Positions 15,756 through 23,911 of a DNA stretch of 43,582 nt are shown here, in pieces. Position 1 is the stretch's first letter; the number at the start of each line of letters is the position of its first letter. The notes beneath the pieces are model-generated. The model had not been told where the DNA came from and ran no database searches. It saw nothing but the letters and a program-made list of their open reading frames with translations. Made by a program: the position numbers and the translations under genes. Source of the stretch: Glaciecola sp. (GTDB lineage Bacteria; Pseudomonadota; Gammaproteobacteria; Enterobacterales; Alteromonadaceae). The stretch spans positions 1-43,582 of the forward strand of contig JALRKK010000077.1 in NCBI GenBank assembly GCA_023268935.1, read 5' to 3'.

Positions 15756-17051
15756 TTAAATCTTAATACCTCGATTTTTTGCTTTATCTTTGATGTATGG
15801 TGACCATGCATTCGCATTACGACGAACAGAAGGGAATTTCTTCGCTTCAAGCGCATGCTTGTATGCTGTGCGGAACTTGTTTTGATAGAAGTTAGCTTCC
15901 ATCAGTGCAAATTGCACACGGCCTTCATCTTCAGGACCCGCTTCTAAGGATTTTTCTAGAGCAACAACAGCGCCCTTGTAATCTTCAGCAGCTAGCAACA
16001 GAACACCTTGCTTGCGCCACAAATCCGCATCATTGTTGATTGCTGCAGCAATACCGTAGTATTTTGCTGCGGTAGCATGATACTTAGCTGAATGGAACGC
16101 ATTGGCTAACTGTGAGTAGTTCGTTTCAGTCTTTTCAATTAAACCGGACTCGATATATTTCTCAAGGATTAGAGCCGCTTTGTGCGGGATATCACTTGTT
16201 GAATATAATTGAGCCAAAGCTTTGATTTCTGAAACTTTAGTTAAGTACCCTTGTGAATAAGCCATTTCAAACGTTGATAAGGCACGCTTGTAATCTTCCA
16301 CTAACATATAAAAGAAACCAAGCTGTGACCACCATTGTTTGTTATCAGGAAATTGGCGAACTAATTCCTCTGCCACTTTAACTGTATCAGGATATAACTT
16401 GCGCTCGTAATAAGAGGTCAACTTCAACACATACGGGTTTTTGTTAGGCTCTTTATACAAGGCAATGGCTTTATCTGCTGGTGCAATGATTTTATCGAGT
16501 TGTTTAAGCTCGTAGTAAGCCTGAGCAATTCGAGTATAAATGTCGGGATCCTGTTTACACGTAAAATCCATCCATTTGTTGTACCAGTTGATCGCGTCTT
16601 GATAGTCTTTTTCTTGTAAAGACAAGTCGCCTAGTAAGCGCAAGGTACCAGCATGTTCAGAATCATTTAGTTCTTTTTCTTGAACTGCTTTTACCAAATA
16701 GCCCTTTGATTCCTGACCACGACCATCAATGGTTGCCATGATGTTACCGATGAAACGGTTTACATAAGCAGCATCAAATGAATCAGAAGGATCGATCTCA
16801 ATAAGAGTTTCTAAAGCTTCATCGATTAAATCGTTATTATAAGCTTCAAAAGCTCTGGCTACTCGTTTACCCGCACGCTCTCCAATAATTTGCGTAGTAC
16901 CAGGCTTGTAGCCAGGACACTCTACTGGAAGCGCTGGAGGTGGTGGTGGACTAGCTGCTTTATCTTCTTGTGCAAGTGCAAATGAAGACACCCCCATTGA
17001 AAGGCTCATAGTGGCTACAACTACTGATAATTTTAATAGTTTCTGCATCAT
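15756..17051 (-). CDS. Periplasmic TPR protein of the TonB2-type operon
   Basis: A 431-residue exported protein: signal peptide (SFALAQ), a short proline run (SPPPPPALP), then tetratricopeptide-type helical repeats through most of the protein. Examples are AINWYNKWMDF, YTRIAQAYYELKQLDKIIAPADKAIALY, WWSQLGFFYMLVEDYKRALSTFEMAYSQG and LLLAAEDYKGAVVALEKSLEAGP. It overlaps the tonB stop (ATGA). TPR proteins close this operon in Vibrio and Shewanella-type genomes. By position it is probably a scaffold helping TonB/TtpC reach receptors; no enzyme motif is seen. Confidence 0.82.
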   Translation of the reverse strand: MMQKLLKLSVVVATMSLSMGVSSFALAQEDKAASPPPPPALPVECPGYKPGTTQIIGERAGKRVARAFEAYNNDLIDEALETLIEIDPSDSFDAAYVNRFIGNIMATIDGRGQESKGYLVKAVQEKELNDSEHAGTLRLLGDLSLQEKDYQDAINWYNKWMDFTCKQDPDIYTRIAQAYYELKQLDKIIAPADKAIALYKEPNKNPYVLKLTSYYERKLYPDTVKVAEELVRQFPDNKQWWSQLGFFYMLVEDYKRALSTFEMAYSQGYLTKVSEIKALAQLYSTSDIPHKAALILEKYIESGLIEKTETNYSQLANAFHSAKYHATAAKYYGIAAAINNDADLWRKQGVLLLAAEDYKGAVVALEKSLEAGPEDEGRVQFALMEANFYQNKFRTAYKHALEAKKFPSVRRNANAWSPYIKDKAKNRGIKI

Positions 17052-17662
17052 GATTTATCCAATGTAAAGTCTAACTGAACACGCATACCTGGTTGTTTAA
17101 CCGGCTTGCCATCAACAATCTTAGGCTTGTATTTCCACTTGCGCAAAGCGCGTTTCGCCTCACGGTCAAAAATACGCTTAGGATCGGCTTCGATGACTTC
17201 CACATCGTCTACACCACCTACTTCATTGATGGTGAAAGATAAGCGAACCCACCCTTCTTTGCCATCACGAGCAGCCTGTACTGGATATTTTGGCTCAATA
17301 CGTACGATCGGTGTCGCTTCACCATCACGACGCATTGCTCCAACACCACCTAAACTTACATTCATACCGCCGGTATCAATACCTGGTACATTCAAACTGA
17401 AACCATTGGCATCAGGTTCAATTTCTTCAGGCTCAGTTGGCTGCATCTTGGGCGGTTGCTGAGGTGGTGGCGGTGGCGGAGGTGGTACACGATTACGCGT
17501 GTTGGTATCCTCTTCCACATCGTCCATTACAATATCAATAACCGGTGTTGGTGGAACCTCTTCCGCTGGGCGATTGGTGTTTTCGATTAACTTTGCCATA
17601 ACAACAAACAAAGTAAATGCAACGACAGCGCCAAGTAATATAGAAAGTATTAATCTAACCAT
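17048..17662 (-). CDS. tonB: Energy transducer TonB (TonB2 type)
   Basis: A 204-residue inner-membrane-anchored protein: N-terminal transmembrane helix (ILSILLGAVVAFTLFVVMA), periplasmic Pro-rich region with an eight-proline run (RVPPPPPPPPQQPP), and C-terminal TonB domain. The domain reads YPVQAARDGKEGWVRLSFTINEVG ... AKRALRKWKYKPKIVDG. It transmits proton-motive force from ExbB/ExbD to TonB-dependent receptors. The short Pro region matches TonB2 rather than the longer E. coli TonB. It sits 5 bases after exbD and overlaps the TPR gene. Confidence 0.93.
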   Translation of the reverse strand: MVRLILSILLGAVVAFTLFVVMAKLIENTNRPAEEVPPTPVIDIVMDDVEEDTNTRNRVPPPPPPPPQQPPKMQPTEPEEIEPDANGFSLNVPGIDTGGMNVSLGGVGAMRRDGEATPIVRIEPKYPVQAARDGKEGWVRLSFTINEVGGVDDVEVIEADPKRIFDREAKRALRKWKYKPKIVDGKPVKQPGMRVQLDFTLDKS

Positions 17663-17667
17663 ACTAA

Positions 17668-18066
17668 TTAACTCCTCGATGCGACAGAAATTTTATCAAT
17701 CCCTGCGTCTTTTACTTGGTCCATTATCTTAACAACCAAACCGTGTTTCGCTTTCACATCAGCTTGTATGATGACGTAATCAGTCGGCTGTTCTGTTAAT
17801 AAGCGTTCTACGTTTGCGCGAATTGAATCAGGATCAACTTGGCGCTTGTCTAGCCAAACATCACCGTCTTCAGTCACCGCAATAAAAATATTGGCGTTTT
17901 TAGGACGAAATGCTTCGCTAGCTTCCGGTTTGTTCACCTCGATACCCGCTTCTTTGACGAATACAGTGGTGACGATGAAGAAAATCAGCATGATGAACAC
18001 AATGTCTAGCATCGGTGTCATATCGATCGCTGCATCTTCTTCTTCAACTCTTTGTTTACGACTCAT
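17668..18066 (-). CDS. exbD: Biopolymer transport protein ExbD
   Basis: 132 residues with one N-terminal transmembrane helix that carries the essential proton-path Asp (DMTPMLDIVFIMLIFFIVTTVFV). A short periplasmic domain follows (NIFIAVTEDGDVWLDKRQV; VIIQADVKAKHGLVVKIMDQVKDAGIDKISVAS). It forms the ion channel with ExbB. Tightly packed between exbB and tonB (11 and 5 bases). Confidence 0.94.
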   Translation of the reverse strand: MSRKQRVEEEDAAIDMTPMLDIVFIMLIFFIVTTVFVKEAGIEVNKPEASEAFRPKNANIFIAVTEDGDVWLDKRQVDPDSIRANVERLLTEQPTDYVIIQADVKAKHGLVVKIMDQVKDAGIDKISVASRS

Positions 18067-18077
18067 AATGTCCTCTC

Positions 18078-18602
18078 TTAATGATGAGGCAGGCTGTCAA
18101 TGAGAGATTCGCGTGCATACTTCGCTTTTGATTCTAAGCGAGAGCTGACGAATAACCCTGACAGTGCAGCAACCATACCAGCCATGGTTGGTATAGTTGC
18201 CATGGAAATACCTGCGGCCATCAATCGTGCATTACCAGTACCCTGTGTCGCCATGGTTTCGAAAACAGAAATCATACCTGTAACTGTTCCGAGAAGACCA
18301 ATGAGCGGACACATGGCCACCAATGTACGAATAATTAACATTCGCGCATTCAGTGCATCTGATGCTTGTGAAATCCATGCGTCACGGATTCTATGCGCAT
18401 ACCATGAGGTCGTATCTGCACGGGCATTCCAATCGTCGATGATTTGTTGCTTCACCTTCGGGAATACCGATGTCAAATACCAATAACGCTCTATCATTAA
18501 AACCCACATGAGGAAGAGCGCGGCAGCAACGAAATACAAAACGTCACCGCCGGTAGCGATAAAGTCCCTGACCGATTCCCATAATCCAATCAGGTATAAC
18601 AT
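18078..18602 (-). CDS. exbB: Biopolymer transport protein ExbB (ExbB2 type)
   Basis: A MotA/TolQ/ExbB proton-channel protein of about 174 residues from ATG at 18602 (MLYLIGLWESVRDFIATGG). The longer frame to 18656 overlaps ttpC and is rejected because 18602 has a ribosome site (GGAGAA) and gives the family length. Three transmembrane helices; the signature region is TLVAMCPLIGLLGTVTGMISVFETMATQGTG ... GISMATIPTMAGMVAALSGL. It begins 1 base after the ttpC stop. Confidence 0.92.
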   Translation of the reverse strand: MLYLIGLWESVRDFIATGGDVLYFVAAALFLMWVLMIERYWYLTSVFPKVKQQIIDDWNARADTTSWYAHRIRDAWISQASDALNARMLIIRTLVAMCPLIGLLGTVTGMISVFETMATQGTGNARLMAAGISMATIPTMAGMVAALSGLFVSSRLESKAKYARESLIDSLPHH

Positions 18603-18603
18603 A

Positions 18604-19962
18604 TTATGCTTTCTCCGACTCTGAGTGAGCTGCAACGATACCTGCGGTTTGTTCATCTAAGATATGAACAATCGACTTAGAGCGAGCTGCAACGATGCTG
18701 TGAGCAAGAATCAATGGTAATGCTGCAATAATACCTTGAGCCGTTGTTACAAGTGCCATTGAAATCGAACCAGCCATAATACGTGGGTCGCCAGTACCGA
18801 ACAATGTTATCTGTTGGAAGGTCGCGATCATACCCAGTACTGTACCAAGAAGACCAAGCAGAGGGGCAATTGCCGCGAAGATCTTGATGATGTTAATACC
18901 TGCTTCAATGCTTGGTAATTCTTTTAAGATAGCTTCATCTAGTTTTAACTCTAAGTTTTCTGCATCTGTGTTCTTGTTCTGTGCATAGACGTTCAAGATA
19001 CGACCGAGTGGGTTAGCATCTGATGGGTTATTGATGTTTTTCAGCTGAGCTTTCATCTTGTTACCAATCAAGAACAAGGTGATTAACTTGTAAACAGCAA
19101 TTAATAGACCCACTGCAAGCATGGCAGTAATGATATAACCTACAATGCCACCAGCGTGATAGCGCTCAGTTAATGTTGCTTTTTCTTTAAGTAGGCCAAG
19201 GATCTGTCCGCGAGCAGGATCTACAAATGTTGGAATTAAACCTGATGACGCTTCACGTAAATCAGCTGCTGAAGCAACTACGTGACCATCAGGCTGACGA
19301 CCTAATGGGATGATTTGATTGTTCGTATCATCATAAACTAAGTAGCCTTGTTCACCGATTAAGTTAAATGTACCAACACGAACGACTTCTTGCTGTTGTA
19401 CACCACCATCTAGACTGACAACGTCAGCATTGAATTTAACTACACGACCAGACTCAGTCATTTCGGTTTGGAGTGCAAACCAAAGGTCTTCCAGTTCACG
19501 AATGTTTGGTAAACCTTTTGACTCTTCTGCCATTCGCGATAAGAAAGCATCACGGCCAGGGTATTGTGCAGAAACAATCGATGTAGAAATACGACCAAAC
19601 GCTTCAGAAGACGCTTGACGTACTACACCAAACATTTCACCTAATGTACCTACCGCTTGGTCAAGCTCAATGGCTTTTTCGGCTAAAGTAGTTTCGTTAT
19701 CGGCAAAGCGCTTAGCTAAACGGTCACCGCGGTCTTGTTCCGCTTTGAGTTCACGTTGTGCTTTGTTTAATAGCGCTTGCTTATCAGCACGGGCTGACAA
19801 GAATTCTTTTTCACGCGCAGTATTTTGACGGGCTTCTGACACGCGATTTTGTTTTACCTGATCGAGTAATTGTTCAAGTGTTTGTGCTTGTTGTGCTTGA
19901 GCGCCAAACGACAATGCAGCAACAGACGCAACGGTAATTAGTGATTTAATTATTGTTCTCAT
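18604..19962 (-). CDS. ttpC: TonB2-system protein TtpC (large ExbB-like subunit)
   Basis: About 452 residues: signal peptide (ALSFGAQA), periplasmic coiled-coil region (EQLLDQVKQNRVSEARQNTAREKEFLSA and on) and a transmembrane helix near 280-300. The C-terminal MotA/TolQ/ExbB domain reads KIFAAIAPLLGLLGTVLGMIATFQQITLFGTGDPRIMAGSISMALVTTAQG. This is the architecture of Vibrio TtpC, which is needed for TonB2 function. ATG at 19962 is preferred because AGCGGAG lies 8 bases before it. ATG at 19968 overlaps the upstream stop but has almost no spacing. Confidence 0.88.
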   Translation of the reverse strand: MRTIIKSLITVASVAALSFGAQAQQAQTLEQLLDQVKQNRVSEARQNTAREKEFLSARADKQALLNKAQRELKAEQDRGDRLAKRFADNETTLAEKAIELDQAVGTLGEMFGVVRQASSEAFGRISTSIVSAQYPGRDAFLSRMAEESKGLPNIRELEDLWFALQTEMTESGRVVKFNADVVSLDGGVQQQEVVRVGTFNLIGEQGYLVYDDTNNQIIPLGRQPDGHVVASAADLREASSGLIPTFVDPARGQILGLLKEKATLTERYHAGGIVGYIITAMLAVGLLIAVYKLITLFLIGNKMKAQLKNINNPSDANPLGRILNVYAQNKNTDAENLELKLDEAILKELPSIEAGINIIKIFAAIAPLLGLLGTVLGMIATFQQITLFGTGDPRIMAGSISMALVTTAQGIIAALPLILAHSIVAARSKSIVHILDEQTAGIVAAHSESEKA

Positions 19963-19967
19963 TATCA

Positions 19968-20747
19968 TTACTCCGCTTTAGATGCTGCGCGAATTGGCAG
20001 TTTAATGAGGTCAGCCGGGACGAGGTTGTTGGCCATACGCACAGCCGTTACCACAGATGATAAATACTCATCACCCAAAGCTTCCCAAGCGCGTGATTCA
20101 TTATTCCAAACCCAAGCGTTTTTCTGGTCAAGAGAGAGCGCTAACAAAGCCGTACGACCAAGATTGAAGAAATCAACTTTTACATTCGTACCAGCAACCT
20201 CAATATCACCTTGATAAGATGCAATTTTGGCACCGTATTCGTTCTCGATTTGATACGCTTCTAGTACTTGACGGAACTGTTCTGAAACGGTCACGTTAGA
20301 ATTAGTCATTACTTCACGTAAACGATCGATGCGAGCTAGACGCTCATCAAGGTTGATTGGAATGTCCAACTTAACAAAAGTTTCAAGCGCATCAATCATG
20401 CGGAACATCAATGGAACGATGTTCTGCTTGGTTTCTTCAATCGAGTCAATTTGCGACTGTAATGATGCAATGTTGCGCTCTTGGTCTGCAACTAGGCTTG
20501 CAACATAATCGTTATAAACTTTCAAGTTTTCAGTTTCGTCAACTACGGCGCGATACTCAACAAGCAAATCCTGAGCTTGTTCAAATAACGAGTTGATTTT
20601 TTCTTGAGATTTTTTTGCAGCCGCATGAGTTTTTGCATTTTCTTTGTGCAAGTTTTCAAGTGGATCTGCAGAGACAGCAGTGCTACCCATAGCGAATACG
20701 CCGATTACGGTAGATGCAATAAGAGTTCTCTTGCTCATCTTGGACAT
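19968..20747 (-). CDS. DUF3450 family periplasmic coiled-coil protein
   Basis: First gene of the TonB2-type operon, about 259 residues from ATG at 20747, which is preceded by TTGGGAATT. The longer frame to 20795 lacks a signal peptide at its start. Signal peptide ends near AVSADP. A long coiled coil follows (NLHKENAKTHAAAKKSQEKINSLFEQAQDLLVEYRAVVDETENLK), then VPLMFRMIDALETFVKLDIP and a compact C-terminal domain with FFNLGRTALLALSLDQKNAWVWN. Function unknown; constant linkage to ttpC argues for a role in TonB energy transfer. The 240 bases upstream are AT-rich, with no confident promoter. Confidence 0.85.
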   Translation of the reverse strand: MSKMSKRTLIASTVIGVFAMGSTAVSADPLENLHKENAKTHAAAKKSQEKINSLFEQAQDLLVEYRAVVDETENLKVYNDYVASLVADQERNIASLQSQIDSIEETKQNIVPLMFRMIDALETFVKLDIPINLDERLARIDRLREVMTNSNVTVSEQFRQVLEAYQIENEYGAKIASYQGDIEVAGTNVKVDFFNLGRTALLALSLDQKNAWVWNNESRAWEALGDEYLSSVVTAVRMANNLVPADLIKLPIRAASKAE

Positions 20748-20987
20748 AATTCCCAACCAATTGTTTAATGTTAATTTGACTAATGCGCAAGCCATATAGT
20801 TGCGTCTTTAGTTTGTTAAACTTGTTATGTGTTTGCATGAATAACGGGCATAAAATACACCCATAACCTAAATATAATCACATATAGAGAGTTGAAATTC
20901 AAGCTAACAATTCATTTACAAACAAAATAAATTACTTGACAAATGTCTTGTTAACTTGAGGAATAGCGGGATTCTTAATCAATTAAG

Positions 20988-22934
20988 TTATTCACCAATG
21001 TGTTCTGCTAAAAAACGCTCCATTTGCGAATAAAAATCATACTTATTTTTATCTTTTTGATACCCATGACCTTCATCACGAATCATTGAAATATACGGTT
21101 TACCAATGCGCTTCAAATTTTCCGAAAGAGATTCGTACTGTTCCATAGGCACTCGCACGTCATCACTACCATGAGCAATGAATAGCTCAGCTTTGATTTT
21201 TTCAACATTTAGCGCTGGTGAAAACTCTCGCATACGCTTTTCATCTGTACCTAAAACCTGGTCTAAAAACTTGCGACCCGATTCGCGCTTGGGAATATCA
21301 CCTGCTTTTTTCATTTCAAACAAGTCATACACGCCAACATAGCCAATGCCGCACTTATACAGATCGGGTTCGCGGACCAACGATTGCAACGTCCCGTAGC
21401 CGCCATACGAACCGCCATACACACATAACCGGTCTTTGTCTGCGTATCCATTGTCGACCATCCACATCGTGGCATCGGTCATATCGTTGATCATCTTGCC
21501 ACCCCATTCTTGATATCCAGAACGCTCGAACGCATCACCATAGCCACCTGAGCCACGGAAGTTAACCATAACGACCGCATAGCCACGAGATGCTAAAAAC
21601 TGCGCTTCGCGGTTCCAACCCCAGTAGTCACGAGGACCATGTGGACCACCATGAATAATTTGTACCATTGGATATGGTGCCTCACCCGTGATAGGGATGA
21701 CTTTGTAGCCACGTAGCTCGACACCATCACGTGATGTAAACTTGATAGGTGTCATCGGTGCCATCATATCCGGATCGATTTCACGCTTGGCAACAGCCAG
21801 TTCACGAATGCTTGGGCTTGACCCATCCAAACCGCGATTGAATAAATAAAACACGCCTGGGTCTCGATCTGAAGAGATATTGAAAACGAGTTGATTCCCG
21901 TCCTCAGTAAACGAGGTGATGCGCATATTTGACGACGTATCATCAATACCAAATGTGGCATAGAGCTGGGTCATAATGGTTTTCATCTCACTGTTTTCTG
22001 ATAAAAAAACCATGCGGTTATAATCACGTGAGAACGCGACTGTCTCAAGTGCGCCGTTGTATAACTCTCCTCGTCCACCAATATCTGCAACCGTTTCTTC
22101 GTGTATTAGAGTAGACTTGAGCGTCGCAAGATCCACAGCATAAATACTCGGTACTTTGGTTTTGATATCCGATGCCACATAAGCAATGGTATTATCTGCA
22201 TTAAACCCTAACAGGTTTATGCGTGTACCTTGCTTGTATAATTCTGGCATGGCTACTTTACGCCAGCTACTAGTAGCTGTCTGTTTTACAAAGAAAGTGT
22301 TTTTACCTTTGCCAATATCCTCTTCGTCGTCTTCTTCATAAGCAGTTGCAAAACGAGGAATGCCATCAGAGTCGGCTATGATTGATTGCGCGCCTCTGGG
22401 CTCACCGCCGATATAACTTTCCTTACCATTATCAATATTGATCGTCCATAGCTTCGTTTCACCTTCATCAAAATAGTGTGACTTGGTCACTAATATCTTT
22501 TCTGGATCAGATGGCAACATACTAATAATACGATACCAAGTACGTTGTGGTACAGTTAATTGACGGCCATTTTTGCCATCCAAATCATAGGCTACGTAGA
22601 TTGGGTTAGAACCCTTTGTATCCAGGTATCCGACAAACTTTGAATAGGACAAAATGAAGCGATCGTTGCGAGGCCACATAATGTCACCGCCAATTCGCAT
22701 GTAATCGCCAAAGTTAATCTTAGCTTTGATTTCAGTGAGTCCAACATCCATTATGGCTAAGGTATTTGAATTACCAGTGTCGTAAATTACTGCTAAGTGT
22801 TTCCCATCAGGGGAAATTTCCATGTTCGTAAACTGTGCATCTTTAAAGAATGCTTCTAAAGGTATATCTGCTGGTGATTTTGCAAATACAGAAGTGCTTA
22901 TTAACATAACAAACACGAACAACAGATTGCGCAT
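20988..22934 (-). CDS. S9 family prolyl oligopeptidase-type serine peptidase
   Basis: A 648-residue exported peptidase: signal peptide (MLISTSVFA), an N-terminal beta-propeller region of about 370 residues, then an alpha/beta-hydrolase catalytic domain. The catalytic triad is readable: Ser509 (GGSYGGY), Asp592 (HGSDDVRV) and His623 (DEGHGY). The oxyanion-side HGGPHGPRDYWGWN is also present. The S9C-type arrangement suggests cleavage of short peptides in the periplasm. Encoded 21 bases after the methyltransferase gene and downstream of a TonB receptor, so a role in peptide use is plausible but inferred. Confidence 0.9.
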   Translation of the reverse strand: MRNLLFVFVMLISTSVFAKSPADIPLEAFFKDAQFTNMEISPDGKHLAVIYDTGNSNTLAIMDVGLTEIKAKINFGDYMRIGGDIMWPRNDRFILSYSKFVGYLDTKGSNPIYVAYDLDGKNGRQLTVPQRTWYRIISMLPSDPEKILVTKSHYFDEGETKLWTINIDNGKESYIGGEPRGAQSIIADSDGIPRFATAYEEDDEEDIGKGKNTFFVKQTATSSWRKVAMPELYKQGTRINLLGFNADNTIAYVASDIKTKVPSIYAVDLATLKSTLIHEETVADIGGRGELYNGALETVAFSRDYNRMVFLSENSEMKTIMTQLYATFGIDDTSSNMRITSFTEDGNQLVFNISSDRDPGVFYLFNRGLDGSSPSIRELAVAKREIDPDMMAPMTPIKFTSRDGVELRGYKVIPITGEAPYPMVQIIHGGPHGPRDYWGWNREAQFLASRGYAVVMVNFRGSGGYGDAFERSGYQEWGGKMINDMTDATMWMVDNGYADKDRLCVYGGSYGGYGTLQSLVREPDLYKCGIGYVGVYDLFEMKKAGDIPKRESGRKFLDQVLGTDEKRMREFSPALNVEKIKAELFIAHGSDDVRVPMEQYESLSENLKRIGKPYISMIRDEGHGYQKDKNKYDFYSQMERFLAEHIGE

Positions 22935-22955
22935 ATTGAATCCTTAATTTTTGAA

Positions 22956-23849
22956 TTATTTTTTACCTATGACTGACCAACCTAATATCGCGTGGTTGTA
23001 CATAAGTGTGCTTAATTTGTAGCAAGAAAGTGGAGATTTTTCAAGTAACTGACTTAATTCTTGAGTTTGTATCGCTGCATTGATCTGTGCAATTAGACGA
23101 CTGTTTTGCTGTTTTATTTGCTCGACAATCTCTGTCAGTCCCATTATCACTTGATGAGTAGATTGTGAAGACTGAACTAAGCTGAAGATGCTGTGACCGA
23201 TTATCTTTACATCCTCCTGCTCGTCAAAACTTGCTTTTTGCATTTGAATATTGAGTTGTTGAAGTAATAGGTGTTTGAGTTCAGTAAAAGAAAGTGTGTT
23301 TAAGTTGGATAACGTTTGCCAAAATGCATTATCTAGAATTCTTTGACCCACATTTACAGTGACCCTAGACTGCTTTGTTATAACGCTATCTTGATGATGT
23401 AATAAAAACTGGTAACGTCCGGTTGGTGACAAATTTCGATTCACTTCAGCAAAAACTTTTTTTAAATCTGCATACTCAATCCCAAACATACTCACAAATA
23501 CATCAATCTTCTGGTCAATTAATTCCATTTGTTCAGCATTCATTTGTCTTGCTTCGACTTTTTGATGAGTGAAATCAAGGCGAGTTAATGCAATATCGGT
23601 AGAGAGCCATTGTTTACAATTTAGTTTTTTTCTTGAGTCGATAAACAACTTTGCCAATGCACCATTTCCAGCACCGAGGTCGCACACAATATCCGAGGTG
23701 TCAAATGTCTCAAAACACGCTAGCCAATGACGACTCACAACGCCATAAGGCCCTTCATTTTCTGTGTAATCACAACAAAAGCTGTTACTGGTTTGATGCT
23801 GTTGCCAATACGTATTCCATGCCTGTTGTTCAGTTTGCTTAGTCCGCAT
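22956..23849 (-). CDS. Class I SAM-dependent methyltransferase
   Basis: 297 residues with a Rossmann methyltransferase core: motif I VCDLGAGNGALAKLF (Asp57 to Gly63), an acidic strand end STDIALTRLD, motif IV-like IDVFVSMFGIEYADL and a later NLSPTGRYQFLLHH strand. The C-terminal third is helical and Gln-rich and not recognised. Substrate unknown. There is a strong ribosome site (GGAGGT, 6 bases before ATG). It lies between the TonB receptor terminator and the S9 peptidase gene, and is probably co-transcribed with the peptidase. Confidence 0.75.
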   Translation of the reverse strand: MRTKQTEQQAWNTYWQQHQTSNSFCCDYTENEGPYGVVSRHWLACFETFDTSDIVCDLGAGNGALAKLFIDSRKKLNCKQWLSTDIALTRLDFTHQKVEARQMNAEQMELIDQKIDVFVSMFGIEYADLKKVFAEVNRNLSPTGRYQFLLHHQDSVITKQSRVTVNVGQRILDNAFWQTLSNLNTLSFTELKHLLLQQLNIQMQKASFDEQEDVKIIGHSIFSLVQSSQSTHQVIMGLTEIVEQIKQQNSRLIAQINAAIQTQELSQLLEKSPLSCYKLSTLMYNHAILGWSVIGKK

Positions 23850-23864
23850 AGAAGACCTCCATAA

Positions 23865-23893
23865 ACAAAAAAGCGGACACAGGGCCCGCTTTC
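23865..23893 (-). terminator. Rho-independent terminator after the TonB receptor
   Basis: On the minus strand, AAAGCGG and CCGCTTT arms (23886-23892 and 23870-23876) close a 9-base loop, followed by a six-T run. It lies 19 bases after the receptor stop and separates it from the methyltransferase/peptidase pair. Confidence 0.8.
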
Positions 23894-23911
23894 TAATTTT
23901 AAGCTAGATGC

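Noticed and set aside
15756-17051. Proline run at the TPR protein N-terminus as evidence of a second TonB
   Set aside because: There is no N-terminal anchor helix followed by a TonB C-terminal domain; the mature protein is TPR repeats throughout.
19948-19972. Fur-box-like TAATGATAATGAGAACA at the ttpC start
   Set aside because: It is produced by overlapping ATG ATA ATG codons of the ttpC start, sits inside the operon rather than at a promoter, and matches the Fur consensus only on one side.
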